A stretch of DNA of 64,000 nt from Sphingomonas sp. BK235 (GTDB taxonomy: Bacteria > Pseudomonadota > Alphaproteobacteria > Sphingomonadales > Sphingomonadaceae). A program made the translations under genes and the position numbers. The notes below the pieces were generated by a model. It did not search any database, had not been told where the DNA came from, and worked only from the letters and a program-made list of their open reading frames with translations. Location of the stretch: the NCBI RefSeq assembly GCF_004345855.1, contig NZ_SLXN01000003.1, positions 62,001-126,000 of the forward strand, read 5' to 3'. Shown piece by piece: positions 16,064 through 25,261 of this stretch. Position 1 is the stretch's first letter. Each line of letters starts with the position of its first letter.

Positions 16064-16426
16064 GGAGGGCGGGGCCGGTAACGCCGGTCCCTTCTCACTG
16101 GCGTCATCCTGAGCTGGTCTCAGGATCCACCGCGCCGCATGCTCAGGTGCCGGGGCGCTCGTGGCTCATCGGCCCGCCCCCCACTGGCGTCATCCTGAGC
16201 TCGTCTCAGGATCCACCGGGCCGCATACTCAGACGCCGAGGCGCCGAGGCTCATCGGCCCGCTCCCACTGGCGTCATCCTGAGCTCGTCTCAGGATCCAC
16301 CCTGCCGCATACTCAGATGCCGAGGCGCTCGCGGGACGGTGGATCCTGAAACAAGTTCAGGATGACGCCATGACGTGAGGGGCGCTCGGGAGGGCGAGGA
16401 GAGGCAGGCGCCGTCCCCGTCTCACC
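16064..16426. other. Intergenic region between sodC and a convergent MFS gene
   Basis: About 360 bp between two convergent genes. It is dominated by the tandem palindromic repeat at 16096-16370. No gene is visible; the repeats probably act as the shared terminator region (inference). Confidence 0.6.
16096..16370. repeat. Three tandem copies of the GCGTCATCC palindromic repeat
   Basis: Units start with CACTGGCGTCATCCTGAGCT at 16096, 16182 and 16266 (periods 86 and 84 bp). Only the last unit has the mirrored right arm (GGTGGATCCTG to GATGACGCCA, ending at 16370), making it the full palindrome seen once at 6441-6538. The first two look like truncated left halves, as expected from slippage or recombination. 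Confidence 0.8.
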
Positions 16427-17977
16427 TCACCCCAGCTCCCCCGCCGCCCGCGCGCGCGCCTCGCGGGTCCGCTCCGCCTCGGGCACCAGCCGGTAGGCCG
16501 CCACGCCCGCGGCCACACCCAGCGGCACCACCGCGAGCAGCGCCAGCATCCCGGTCGACAGGCTGCCGCTCAGCGTCGAGATCCGTCCCGCGAGGTACGG
16601 CCCGAGCGCCAGCCCGAGCAGCGTCGTCCCGATGAAGAAGGTCGCCGTCGCGGTACCGCGCATGCGCGGCAGCACCAGGTCCTGCGTCGCCGCCGCGGCC
16701 GAGCCAAGCCCCCAGCTCGCCAGATATTGCGACGCGAACAGGCACAGGTAGAGCGTCAGCGGCGCGCCCGCGGTGAAGCCGATCACGAGGAAGGGCACCG
16801 GCAGCACCGCGCCGCACAGCACCGGCACCAGCCGCCCCGACGGGTTGGTCCGCCGCAGCCGGTCCGCGATCAGCCCGCCGCTCGTCACGCCGAGGAAGCC
16901 AGACAGCGCCGCGCCGCCGCCCAGGATCAGCCCGGCCTCTGCCGGCGACACCGCGAGCGCGCGCATCGCATAAGGTGCCGCCCAGAAGGACGCGGCGTAG
17001 CTCAGGAAGGCGTTGAGCCCATAGGCCACCACGACGCACAGGAAGGCGGGCGTGCCGACGATCAGCGCGAAGGTCGGCGGGTCGCGCCGGCGCAGCGCGC
17101 TCGCCCAGGAGAAGACCGCGTAGACCCCGGTGGCGACCGCGATCCACTGCGGCAGCGGCTCGCCCAAAGCGTGCAGCAGCGCCACCGCCGCGCCCACCGC
17201 CGCGAGCGCGACGACATTGGCCGCCAGCGCGCGGACCCCGCGCCGCGCCGCCGCGATCAGCGTGAGCGGGGGCAGGATCGTCAGCAGCTCGCTGCCGAAG
17301 GCGCGGAACGGCGCGGGATGCGGCGGGGGCGGGGGCAGCCCCTCGACCGCGCCGCGCACCGGCTCGCGCAGCGTCGCCACCAGCGCGGCGAGCAGCAGGC
17401 CGGGCAGCCCGACCGCGAGGAAGGCGGCCTGCCAGCCGGCGAGCCCGAGCGGCGGGTCGGTCGGGAAGGCGCGCTGCCAATGCTGCACCACCAGTCCGCC
17501 GACCAGCAGCGAGCAGCCCCCGCCGACATAGATGCCCGCCGAGTAGATCGACAGCGCGGTGGCGCGCAGCTTGCGCGGGAAATAGTCCGAGATCAGCGAA
17601 TAGGCCGAGGGTGACGCGGTCGCCTCGCCGACCCCCACGCCGACGCGCGCGGCGGCGAGCTGCGCGCCCCCACTCGCCAGGCCGGAGAGCGCGGTCATGG
17701 TCGACCACAGCGCCAGCCCCACCGTCATCAGCCGCACGCGGTGCCAGCTGTCGGCGAGGCGGCCGAGCGGGATGCCGAACAAGGCGTAGAAGACGCCGAA
17801 GGCGGTACCGTAGAGGAAGCCCAGGTCCTCGTCGCGCAGGCGGAGGTCGCGCTTGATGTCCTCGGCGAGGATCGAGATCACCTGCCGGTCGACGAAATTG
17901 AGGATGTAGACGACGAACAGGACCGCGAGCACGTACCACGCATAGCCGCTCGCGCGCTGGTCGCCGTCCGGGGTCAT
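16427..17977 (-). CDS. MFS transporter, spinster-like family
   Basis: An inner-membrane transporter of 516 residues with twelve or more hydrophobic segments. The first helix, YVLAVLFVVYILNFVDRQV, and the loop GIPLGRLADSWHRVRLM match the spinster-type MFS branch common in sphingomonads. An extended central region (around residues 210-290) separates the two halves and carries extra hydrophobic stretches. The ATG at 17977 has GGAGGGAA upstream. Natural substrates of this branch include lipids, organic acids and drugs; nothing nearby points to one. It is convergent with sodC and stands alone. Confidence 0.82.
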   Translation of the reverse strand: MTPDGDQRASGYAWYVLAVLFVVYILNFVDRQVISILAEDIKRDLRLRDEDLGFLYGTAFGVFYALFGIPLGRLADSWHRVRLMTVGLALWSTMTALSGLASGGAQLAAARVGVGVGEATASPSAYSLISDYFPRKLRATALSIYSAGIYVGGGCSLLVGGLVVQHWQRAFPTDPPLGLAGWQAAFLAVGLPGLLLAALVATLREPVRGAVEGLPPPPPHPAPFRAFGSELLTILPPLTLIAAARRGVRALAANVVALAAVGAAVALLHALGEPLPQWIAVATGVYAVFSWASALRRRDPPTFALIVGTPAFLCVVVAYGLNAFLSYAASFWAAPYAMRALAVSPAEAGLILGGGAALSGFLGVTSGGLIADRLRRTNPSGRLVPVLCGAVLPVPFLVIGFTAGAPLTLYLCLFASQYLASWGLGSAAAATQDLVLPRMRGTATATFFIGTTLLGLALGPYLAGRISTLSGSLSTGMLALLAVVPLGVAAGVAAYRLVPEAERTREARARAAGELG

Positions 17978-18787
17978 GCCCGTTCCCTCCCGATGTTCGT
18001 CGTTGCGGGGAGCGTAACAGAGGCGGGCCGGGAGGGAAGGGGGCGCGGCCGATATGGGGCGGTGGAACGCGCTTGGCCGGCGTCGTGCTGGGCTCGTTTC
18101 AGGATGCGCCGTGAGAAGGACGACTGGCCTGCGATCAACGATGCCGCTGTCCACGCATCCCCGTCACCCCGGCTTTGGGGCGACCTTCGCGAAAGTAGCG
18201 GAACCTTCCTCCTCTTCCGTCATCCCGGTATTGTTCCGGGATCCACTTCACCGGGAGAGCAACTTCTGGTGGGTTCGCGGGACGGTGAGTCCGGGCCCAA
18301 AAAGGTGGCTCGCATCTTCGGCCGTCTGATCTCCGGCTGCTTTTCACGGGTGATACGCTGCGACGAAGGGACCGCTTTCTCTTTCCTCATTGTCATCCCG
18401 GCCTCGCGCCGGGATCCATCCCTCCGCGGAAGCAACATCGACGGCTTTCGCGGCACCATGGATCCCGGGTCGAGCCCGGGATGACGGGATAAGCTGCTTC
18501 CGCGACAATGAACCTTTTGGGTCCGGACCCGTGGATCCCGGAACAAGTCCGGGATGACGGGAGGGGCTGCGAAGGTTCCGCTTTCGCCATGGTGACGGCT
18601 ACCGGGTGGAGCGGGAGGCCGTCAGGGGACCTGACGCTCTCGCCTCATGTGCACGCCGCCGGCCGACAGCGCCAGCCGGCCGCGCGCCCTCGCACCCCCG
18701 CCAAACCTCCTCCACCCGCCTCATTGCGCCGCCGATACTTTCGTCCATGATCGCGCGCGTCCCACCTCCCGCGGAGTCGTCCCCATC
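17978..18787. other. Long non-coding region with compound palindromic repeats
   Basis: About 810 bp between the divergent MFS and S9 peptidase genes. The middle (18219-18558) is a string of GTCATCCCGG-type repeats. The left part (17978-18218) and the right part (18559-18787) contain no gene I can support; the right part should hold the peptidase promoter, but I see no convincing -35/-10 pair. Confidence 0.55.
18219..18558. repeat. Cluster of GTCATCCCGG palindromic repeats
   Basis: At least four half-units are visible: a left arm at 18219, a complete palindrome at about 18393-18484 (GTCATCCCGGCC to CGGGATGAC), and a final right arm at 18532-18558. The sequence just after the complete palindrome (GCTTCCGCGACAATGAAC) recurs near 40230 (GCTTCCGCGATAATGAAC), so the two clusters share a larger compound unit. 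Confidence 0.7.
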
Positions 18788-20872
18788 GTGCGTCCAGCGC
18801 TCTCCCGTCTCGCTCTCTGCCCCGCTCTCTTTCTCGCCCTGCTCGCTGCCCCCGCCGCCGCGCAGCAGCCGCCCGCCGCCACGCCGGCGGACGGTCCGAC
18901 CCGCCGCTTCACCGGCGCCGACCTATTCGGCCTGTCGGTCGCGAGCGACCCGCAGATCAGCCCGGATGGGAAGACGATCGTCTACGTCCGCCGCTCGGGC
19001 GACATCATGACCGACCGCATGGCCTCGTCGCTGTGGCTGATCGACGTCGCCAGCGGGCGCCAGACCCCGTTCGCCACCTCGGGTAGTTCGCCGCGCTGGT
19101 CGCCCGACGGCACGCGGATCGCCTATGTCGCGGGCGACGGCGACCAGTCGCAGCTGTTCGTGCGCTGGCTCGCCAGCGGCAGCAGCGCGCGCGTCACCTC
19201 GCTGCCCGGTGATCCCAGCGCGCTCGCCTGGTCGCCCGACGGCACCCGTCTCGCCTATGTCGCCAACGTCGCGGGCGAGGGCACGACGCTCGGCAAGCCC
19301 CCCGCCAAGCCCGAGGGCGCGAAATGGGCGCCGGGGCTGGAGGTGATCGACCGCGTCACCTATCGCAACGACGGCCCCGGCTATCGCAAGCCCGGCTATG
19401 CGCATGTGTTCGTCGTCGCGGCGGACGGCGGCGCGGCGCGCCAGCTCACCTTCGGCCGCTTCGACGACGACGGCCCGCTGGCGTGGAGCCCGGACGGACG
19501 CCGGATCCTGTTCGCCGCGATCCGCGCCGGCGACACCGAGCGCGAGGTGCTCAACACCGACGTCCAGTCGGTCGACGTTGCCAGCGGCGCGGTCACCGCG
19601 CTGACCACGCGCCAGGGACCCGACGCCAACGCGCGCGTCTCGCCCGACGGCCAGCGAGTCGCCTGGATCGGCTTCGACGATCACCGCCGCGGCTATGAGG
19701 ACGCGCAGCTCTACGTCGGCGGGGCCGACGGTGGCGCGCCACGCTCGCTCACCGCGTCGCTCGATCGCAGCGTCGAGGACGTGCAATGGGCGCGCGACGG
19801 CCGCAGCCTCTACGCCAGCTACGACGACCACGGCCAGCGCAAGCTCGCGCGCGTCGGCACCGACGGCAAGCTCAGCGTGATCGCCGACAATCTCCAGGGC
19901 AGCGGGCTCGACCGGCCCTATACCGGCGGCGACTTCTCGGTCGCGCGCGACGGCACCGTCGCCTACACCGGCGGTGACGCGGGCGCGCCGGCCGACGTGT
20001 GGGTGCTCGCCGGCGGCAAGCCGCGCCGGCTGACCCAGCTCAACGCGGTGATGACCGCCGCCAAGACGCTCGCCCCCGTCCGCAAGCTGAGCGTCACCGC
20101 GCCCGACGGCCGCGCGATCGACGCCTGGCTCGCCACCCCGCCGACGCGCGCCGCGGGGCAGCGCGTTCCGCTGATCCTCGAGATCCACGGCGGCCCGCAC
20201 TCGGCCTATGGCCCGACCTTCGCCAGCGACGTCCAGCTCTACGCCGCGGCGGGCTATGCCGTGCTGTGGGTCAACCCGCGCGGCTCGACCTCCTACGGCG
20301 CCGAGTTCGCCAACCTGATCGACAAGAACTATCCCTCCGCCGATTATGACGACCTGATGGCCGCGGTCGACGCCGCCATCGCCGACGGCACCGCCGACGC
20401 GGACAACCTGTTCGTCACCGGCGGTTCGGGCGGCGGGGTGCTGACCGCCTGGATCGTCGGCAAGACGCACCGCTTCAAGGCGGCGGCGACGCAGAAGCCG
20501 GTGATCAACTGGATCAGCGAGGCGCTGACGATGGACAACACCACCTTCACCTCGCGCTACTGGTTCAGCAAGCTGCCGTGGGAGGATCCGATGAGCTATT
20601 GGGTGCGCTCGCCGCTCAGCCTGGTCGGCAACGTGACGACGCCGACGCTCGTGGTGGTGGGCAGCGAGGATTATCGCACGCCGGTGAGCGAGTCGGAGCA
20701 ATATTATGCCGCGCTCCAGATCGCCAAGGTGCCGACCGCGCTGGTGAAGGTGCCGGGCGCGAGCCACGGCGGCTTCACGTCGCGGCCGTCACAGTCGGCG
20801 GCCAAGGCGGCGGCGATCCTGGCCTGGTTCGACCGCTATCGCGCGCGCGGCGGGGCGGTGCCGGCGAACTGA
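18788..20872 (+). CDS. S9-family serine peptidase, secreted
   Basis: The protein has 694 residues of the prolyl-oligopeptidase / acylaminoacyl-peptidase type. A signal peptide (LFLALLAAPAAAQ) directs it to the periplasm. The N-terminal two thirds form a WD40-like beta-propeller with repeats such as SPRWSPDGTRIAYV and LAWSPDGRRILF. The C-terminal alpha/beta-hydrolase domain has nucleophile Ser547 in GGSGGG, the acid in GSEDYRTPVSE and the histidine in GASHGGF. It starts at the GTG at 18788; the upstream GGAG is rather far away, so the start is likely but not certain. It probably trims short peptides in the periplasm. It stands alone between two repeat regions. Confidence 0.9.
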   Translation: MRPALSRLALCPALFLALLAAPAAAQQPPAATPADGPTRRFTGADLFGLSVASDPQISPDGKTIVYVRRSGDIMTDRMASSLWLIDVASGRQTPFATSGSSPRWSPDGTRIAYVAGDGDQSQLFVRWLASGSSARVTSLPGDPSALAWSPDGTRLAYVANVAGEGTTLGKPPAKPEGAKWAPGLEVIDRVTYRNDGPGYRKPGYAHVFVVAADGGAARQLTFGRFDDDGPLAWSPDGRRILFAAIRAGDTEREVLNTDVQSVDVASGAVTALTTRQGPDANARVSPDGQRVAWIGFDDHRRGYEDAQLYVGGADGGAPRSLTASLDRSVEDVQWARDGRSLYASYDDHGQRKLARVGTDGKLSVIADNLQGSGLDRPYTGGDFSVARDGTVAYTGGDAGAPADVWVLAGGKPRRLTQLNAVMTAAKTLAPVRKLSVTAPDGRAIDAWLATPPTRAAGQRVPLILEIHGGPHSAYGPTFASDVQLYAAAGYAVLWVNPRGSTSYGAEFANLIDKNYPSADYDDLMAAVDAAIADGTADADNLFVTGGSGGGVLTAWIVGKTHRFKAAATQKPVINWISEALTMDNTTFTSRYWFSKLPWEDPMSYWVRSPLSLVGNVTTPTLVVVGSEDYRTPVSESEQYYAALQIAKVPTALVKVPGASHGGFTSRPSQSAAKAAAILAWFDRYRARGGAVPAN

Positions 20873-20910
20873 GCCGGGTGTCGGGCATGGCGCCCGACGC
20901 AGGCACCTCC

Positions 20911-21004
20911 GTCATCCCGGCCTCGAGCCGGGATCCATGGCGCCGCGAGAGCAACGGTCGAGGCGTAGGCGGCCCGTTGGATCCCGGCTCAGGGCCGGGA
21001 TGAC
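20911..21004. repeat. Palindromic repeat, GTCATCCCGG family
   Basis: A 94-bp palindrome with a left hairpin from GTCATCCCGG and a right hairpin ending CCGGGATGAC. It starts 38 bp after the S9 peptidase stop and may also end its transcript. Confidence 0.75.
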
Positions 21005-21149
21005 GGACGAGACGCTTCCGGCCGTGCTTTACCTCGACTGGAGGCGTGGGCGCCTGCCACCCCCGCGGCGGCTGCCCCAGGACATAGGTTAAGATGTTTG
21101 ATCTGAGGTATTTACGTCGCTGGACGTTGGCCGGGGGAGGGTGAGAGCG

Positions 21150-22700
21150 ATGAGGATGGAGCCTCGCGACGAGACCAGCCTGCTGGCGACGCTCGCGCGC
21201 AAGAACGCGGTGCTGGAGGGCATCAACCGGATCTTCCACGAGGCGCTCACCGCGCCCTCGCTGGAAGCGCTCGGCCGCGTCTGCCTGCGCGTCGCCGAGG
21301 ACGTCACCGGGGCGTCGTTCAGCTTCATGGGCGAGATCGACCGCGCCACCGACCGGCTCGACGAGATCGCGATCAGCGAGCGCGGCTGGGCCGCATTCGA
21401 GGCGGCGAAGAGCGACTGGCCGCACGGCAAGGTGCCTACCGGGCTGACCATCCACGGCCTGTACGGACGCGTGCTGCGCGAGGATGCGGCATTGATCTTC
21501 AACGATGCCGCGACTCATCCCGACCGGATCGGCACCCCGTCCGGACACCCGCCGCTGAAGAATTTTCTCGGCGTGCCGCTGCGCCGCAACGGGGCGCTGA
21601 TCGGCATGATCGGGCTCGGCAACCGGCCCGAGGGGTTTCGCGACGTCGATGTGGCCGCGGTGGAGGAACTCGCGCCCGCGATCGTCCAGGCGCTCCACAG
21701 CAAGCGTGCCGAGGCGGCGCTGCGCGACAGCGAGGAACAGCGCCGGCTGACGCTCGAGTTGGTGCCCGCGATGCTGTGGCGGGTCGATGCCGCCGGGCGC
21801 ATCACCTCCAACCAGCAATGGCAGGCGGTGACCGGGCAGAGCGACGCCCAGGCGTCGGGTGGCGGTTGGATGGAACTGATCCACCCGAGCGAGGCGGGCA
21901 AGGTGACGCGGGCGTTCCGGCGCGCGCATGCCGCGGGCGAGCCGGTGACGGTGCAATGCCGCGTGCGTCAGGCGGGGGGCGGCTATCGCGCGGTGCTGAT
22001 CCGGCAGGTGCCGGTGCGCGATCCGACGGGCGCGATCAGCCATTGGTTCGGCGCCGCGACCGACGTGGGCGACATGCAGTCGATGGAGGAGCGCCAGCGC
22101 GTCCTCGTCGCCGAGCTCCAGCATCGCGTCCGCAACATCCTCACCGTGATCCGCTCGGTGTTCGCGCGCACGGTCGCGTCGGGCGAGTCGCTCGACGACG
22201 TCGCCGACCATTTCCGCGGCCGGCTCGATGCGCTGGCGCGCACGCAGGTGAGCGCGACGCTCAACGCCAGCGGCACGGTCGACCTGGAGAATCTGATCCG
22301 CGACGAGTTGCTGAGCGTCGGCGTCTCCGACGGGAATTCGGTCAGCATCGCCGGGCAGGATGTCGCGCTGCCCGCCGCCAGCGTCGAGCTGCTCGGGCTG
22401 GCGATCCACGAGCTGGCGACTAACGCGCTAAAATTCGGCGCCTTTCGCGTGAACGGCGGCTCGCTCGCGATCACGTGGGATGTTAAACTAGGTGAGAGCG
22501 GGACCCGCCAGCTCCACCTTAGGTGGAGCGAGAGCGGGGTTCCCGCGGTACCGGTCGTCCCGCCGCGGCAGGGCTTCGGGATCGAGCTGATCGAGGAAGC
22601 GCTCCCCTATCGGCTCGGCGCCGAGACCGGGCTGACGTTCGCCGGGGGCGGTGTGTGCTGCACGATCGTGCTGCCGCTGCCCGACGAGGAAGGGAAATGA
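21150..22700 (+). CDS. HWE-family sensor histidine kinase with GAF and PAS domains
   Basis: The protein has 516 residues and no membrane segments, so it is cytoplasmic. An N-terminal GAF domain (about residues 15-185, with DWPHGKVPTG and FLGVPLRRNG) is followed by a PAS domain with its C-terminal cap (about 200-310, WRVDAAGRITSNQQWQAVTG). The kinase core has the phospho-acceptor His325 in ELQHRVRNIL and the N-box HELATNALKFGA, both typical of the HWE/HisKA_2 type. I chose the ATG at 21150, nine bases after GGGGGAGG. The next gene, a single-domain receiver, overlaps its stop (ATGA), so the two are probably a cognate pair. The GAF and PAS domains suggest a soluble cue such as light, redox or a small ligand, unidentified here. 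Confidence 0.92.
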   Translation: MRMEPRDETSLLATLARKNAVLEGINRIFHEALTAPSLEALGRVCLRVAEDVTGASFSFMGEIDRATDRLDEIAISERGWAAFEAAKSDWPHGKVPTGLTIHGLYGRVLREDAALIFNDAATHPDRIGTPSGHPPLKNFLGVPLRRNGALIGMIGLGNRPEGFRDVDVAAVEELAPAIVQALHSKRAEAALRDSEEQRRLTLELVPAMLWRVDAAGRITSNQQWQAVTGQSDAQASGGGWMELIHPSEAGKVTRAFRRAHAAGEPVTVQCRVRQAGGGYRAVLIRQVPVRDPTGAISHWFGAATDVGDMQSMEERQRVLVAELQHRVRNILTVIRSVFARTVASGESLDDVADHFRGRLDALARTQVSATLNASGTVDLENLIRDELLSVGVSDGNSVSIAGQDVALPAASVELLGLAIHELATNALKFGAFRVNGGSLAITWDVKLGESGTRQLHLRWSESGVPAVPVVPPRQGFGIELIEEALPYRLGAETGLTFAGGGVCCTIVLPLPDEEGK

Positions 22701-23080
22701 CCATGGCAAGCCGGCTCGCGGGCAGACGGATCCTGGTGGTGGAGGATGAATATTTCATCGCCTCCGATCTCAAGCGCGCGCTCGCGGGCGAGGGCGCGGA
22801 GGTGATCGGCCCGGTCAGCAGCGTCGCCGCGGGGCTGGAGCAGGTCGAGCGCGGCGCGGCGGAGGCGGCGCTGCTCGACGTCAATCTCGAGGGCGATTCG
22901 TCGCTCGCGATCGCCGATCGGCTCAGCGCGCTCGGCATACCCTTCATCTTCATCACCGGCTATGACGGCTGGGCGCTGCCCGACGCCTATCGCGACGTGG
23001 TGCGCGTGCCCAAGCCGTTCGCGGTGTCCGCGGTGCTCGCCGCGGTTAACCGACTTCTCGCACCGGAGGACGTGCCATGA
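22697..23080 (+). CDS. Single-domain response regulator
   Basis: The protein has 127 residues made only of a receiver domain. The acidic pair is in VVEDEYF (Glu16, Asp17), the phospho-acceptor is Asp61 in LLDVNLEGD, and the conserved lysine is in RVPKPFAV. No output domain exists, so it must act by protein contact or as a phosphate sink. Its ATG overlaps the kinase stop codon and its stop overlaps the Crp/Fnr gene start, both as ATGA. This places it in the middle of a tightly coupled three-gene operon. Confidence 0.92.
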   Translation: MTMASRLAGRRILVVEDEYFIASDLKRALAGEGAEVIGPVSSVAAGLEQVERGAAEAALLDVNLEGDSSLAIADRLSALGIPFIFITGYDGWALPDAYRDVVRVPKPFAVSAVLAAVNRLLAPEDVP

Positions 23081-23820
23081 TCCGCGCCGCCACCATCGTC
23101 GACGACCGCCAGCCCGCGTTGCAGCGACTGGCGTCGCTCGCGCCGCTCGACGTCGCGGCGCTCGACGCGCTCGCCCGCGCGAGCAACCAGGCGCAGACGA
23201 TCCGCGCGCGGCGCGAGCTGGTGAGCGAGGGGCGCGAGATCGCCGAGCCGCTGCTGCTGCTGCGCGGCTGGGCGGCGCGGGTGCGACTGCTCCCCGACGG
23301 GCGACGGCAGTTCCTCAGCTTCCTGCTGCCCGGCGACGTGATCGGCCATTGTCCGCAGCCGCGCCCGCTCGCGGTCGCGACGATCGTCGGGCTGACCGAC
23401 GTGCTGGTCTGTCCGGCGCCCGCGGCGGAGCCCGGCTCCGCGCTCGGTGTCGCTTATGCGATCGGCGACGCGCTGGATCAGGCCTATGTGCTGGCGCAGG
23501 TCACCCGGCTGGGCCGCCTCAACGCGCAGGAACGGATCGGCGACCTGCTGCTCGAGCTCCACGAGCGGTTGATCGCGAACGGCATGGCGCGCGGCAGCAG
23601 CTTCGACCTGCCGCTGACGCAGGAGACGCTCGCGGATGCGCTCGGGCTCACCTCGGTTCACGTCAACCGCATGGTCCAGCAGGCACGGCGCGAGAACGAC
23701 CTGCAGTGGAAGGGCGGCCGCGTGACGCTGCTTGACCCGCCGGGACTGGCGCGCAAGATCGGCCGGACAGCGGTGCGCGTGTCGGCGACGGTGGGGCCGC
23801 AGCCGGCGCGCGGGCGCTGA
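23077..23820 (+). CDS. Crp/Fnr-family transcriptional regulator
   Basis: The protein has 247 residues. A cupin-like cyclic-nucleotide-binding fold (about residues 20-120, with GRRQFLSFLLPGDVIG) is followed by a long dimer helix and a C-terminal winged helix-turn-helix, LTQETLADALGLTSVHVNRM. The N-terminal cysteine cluster of oxygen-sensing FNR is absent. It overlaps the receiver gene by four bases, which suggests that the kinase-receiver pair and this regulator act in one signalling route. The effector and the target promoters are unknown. Confidence 0.9.
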   Translation: MIRAATIVDDRQPALQRLASLAPLDVAALDALARASNQAQTIRARRELVSEGREIAEPLLLLRGWAARVRLLPDGRRQFLSFLLPGDVIGHCPQPRPLAVATIVGLTDVLVCPAPAAEPGSALGVAYAIGDALDQAYVLAQVTRLGRLNAQERIGDLLLELHERLIANGMARGSSFDLPLTQETLADALGLTSVHVNRMVQQARRENDLQWKGGRVTLLDPPGLARKIGRTAVRVSATVGPQPARGR

Positions 23821-23898
23821 CCGGGAAAGCAGCTTATCGTCACGCCTCGCTCCCGACGCGAGCAGGGCGGGACCAGTCGCCGGACGACTCCCTGACCC

Positions 23899-25068
23899 TC
23901 AGCGGTCGGTCCGCCGCGCCCCCGCGTCGCGCACCGCGGCGAGCGTGGGCCAGCCGTTGACCGCCATCAGCAGGTCCGCCTCTGCCAGCAGGCAGCGCAG
24001 CACGTGCGCGCAGCCCGCCGCGCCGCCGAGCGCGAGACCGTAGCTGTACGGGCGTCCGACGCCGACCAGATCCGCGCCCAACGCCACCGCCTTGATCACG
24101 TCGGTACCGCTCCGCACCCCGCCGTCGAACCACAGCGGCACGCGTCCTGCCACCGCCGTCGCCACCTCCGGCAGAAGGTCGATCGCGGCGATCCCGCCAT
24201 TGGCCTGTCTCCCGCCGTGGTTGGACAGATAGACTGCGTCCGCGCCGCCATCGATCGCGCGGCGCGCGTCGTCGGGATGGCAGATACCCTTGAGGACGAT
24301 CGGCAGGCGGGTGAGCGAGCGCAGCCAGGGCAGGTCGTCCCAGGTGAGCACCTGGCCGAAGGTCGCCGCCCAGGTCATGATCGCGGCGCGGCGATCCTCC
24401 TCGGGCGGGCGCGCGAGCAGCCGGCGGAACACCGGGTCGCTGAAGTAATTGGCGAGCACATGCCCGCGCAGCTGCGGGAAGTTGGCGGTGTTGAGGTCGC
24501 GCGGGCGCCAGCCAGTGACCCAGGTGTCGAGCGTCACCACGATCGCGCGATAGCCCGCGGCTTCGGCACGGCTCACCAGACTCGCGGCGAGGTCGCGGTC
24601 GCGCGGGGTGTAGAGCTGGAACAGCGCCGGCGTGTCGCCGCTCTCCGCGATCACCGCTTCCAGCGGATCGTTGGCCAGCGTGGAGGCGCAGAGCGGAACC
24701 CCCGTCTCCGCGGCGGCGCGCGCGGCGGCGAGATCGCCGTGCGCGTCCTGCGTACACATGCCCGTCACGCCGATCGGCGCGAGGAACAGCGGGGAGGCGA
24801 GCCGCGCGCCGAACAGATCGGCGGAGAGGTCGCGCCGCGAACAATCCACCATCATCCGCGGCACCATGCCCCAATGGCCGAACGCCTCGGCATTGGCGCG
24901 CTGCGTCCGCTCGTCGCCGCACCCGCCCTGGACATAGCTGAGCAGATCGGCGGGCATCGCCGCCGCGGCGCGACGTTCCAGCGTCGCGGCGTCGACCGGC
25001 CAACGCGGCGTAACGCCCTCGAGCCCGGCGCCATAGATCGCCAGCTGATAGTCGCCGAACTGCGCCAT
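23899..25068 (-). CDS. FMN-dependent alpha-hydroxy-acid oxidase/dehydrogenase
   Basis: The protein has 389 residues of the lactate oxidase / LldD / glycolate oxidase family, a TIM barrel that oxidises an L-2-hydroxy acid to the 2-keto acid. Visible parts are the substrate-entry block LFLAPIGVTGM, the FMN-binding lysine in PIVLKGI, the catalytic histidine and arginine in LSNHGGRQ, and the phosphate-binding FDGGVRSGTD and GVGRPYSYGL. The overall sequence resembles the lactate 2-monooxygenase branch. The ATG at 25068 has GGAGAGGCGAGG just upstream. It is convergent with the kinase operon and stands alone. The substrate is probably lactate, but this is not proven by sequence. Confidence 0.88.
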   Translation of the reverse strand: MAQFGDYQLAIYGAGLEGVTPRWPVDAATLERRAAAAMPADLLSYVQGGCGDERTQRANAEAFGHWGMVPRMMVDCSRRDLSADLFGARLASPLFLAPIGVTGMCTQDAHGDLAAARAAAETGVPLCASTLANDPLEAVIAESGDTPALFQLYTPRDRDLAASLVSRAEAAGYRAIVVTLDTWVTGWRPRDLNTANFPQLRGHVLANYFSDPVFRRLLARPPEEDRRAAIMTWAATFGQVLTWDDLPWLRSLTRLPIVLKGICHPDDARRAIDGGADAVYLSNHGGRQANGGIAAIDLLPEVATAVAGRVPLWFDGGVRSGTDVIKAVALGADLVGVGRPYSYGLALGGAAGCAHVLRCLLAEADLLMAVNGWPTLAAVRDAGARRTDR

Positions 25069-25149
25069 CCTCGCCTCTCCCGTCTGGGACAGCGACCTAC
25101 GCCGATCGCGGGCGCTTCTCCACGCCGATGCGATGGAGCGTGACACGAA

Positions 25150-25177
25150 GAAGGGCCGGGATCGCTCCCGGCCCTTC
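25150..25177 (-). terminator. Terminator after rplA
   Basis: GAAGGGCCGGGA pairs with TCCCGGCCCTTC across a four-base loop. It lies about 85 bp past the rplA stop, and the minus strand continues into a pyrimidine-rich CTTCTT. Two further GC-rich hairpins (25198-25216 and 25233-25253) lie between it and rplA. Confidence 0.6.
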
Positions 25178-25261
25178 CGCTGTTCGTCTTCGAAGGTGCC
25201 CCGGGCGAGCCGGGGCGTCCGTTCGTCGAGGTGCCCCGGGGTGAGCCCGGGGCGGGGGGCG

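Noticed and set aside
16096..16370. Possible CRISPR array
   Set aside because: The 84-86 bp units are nearly identical along their full length, with no unique spacers, and no cas genes are near.
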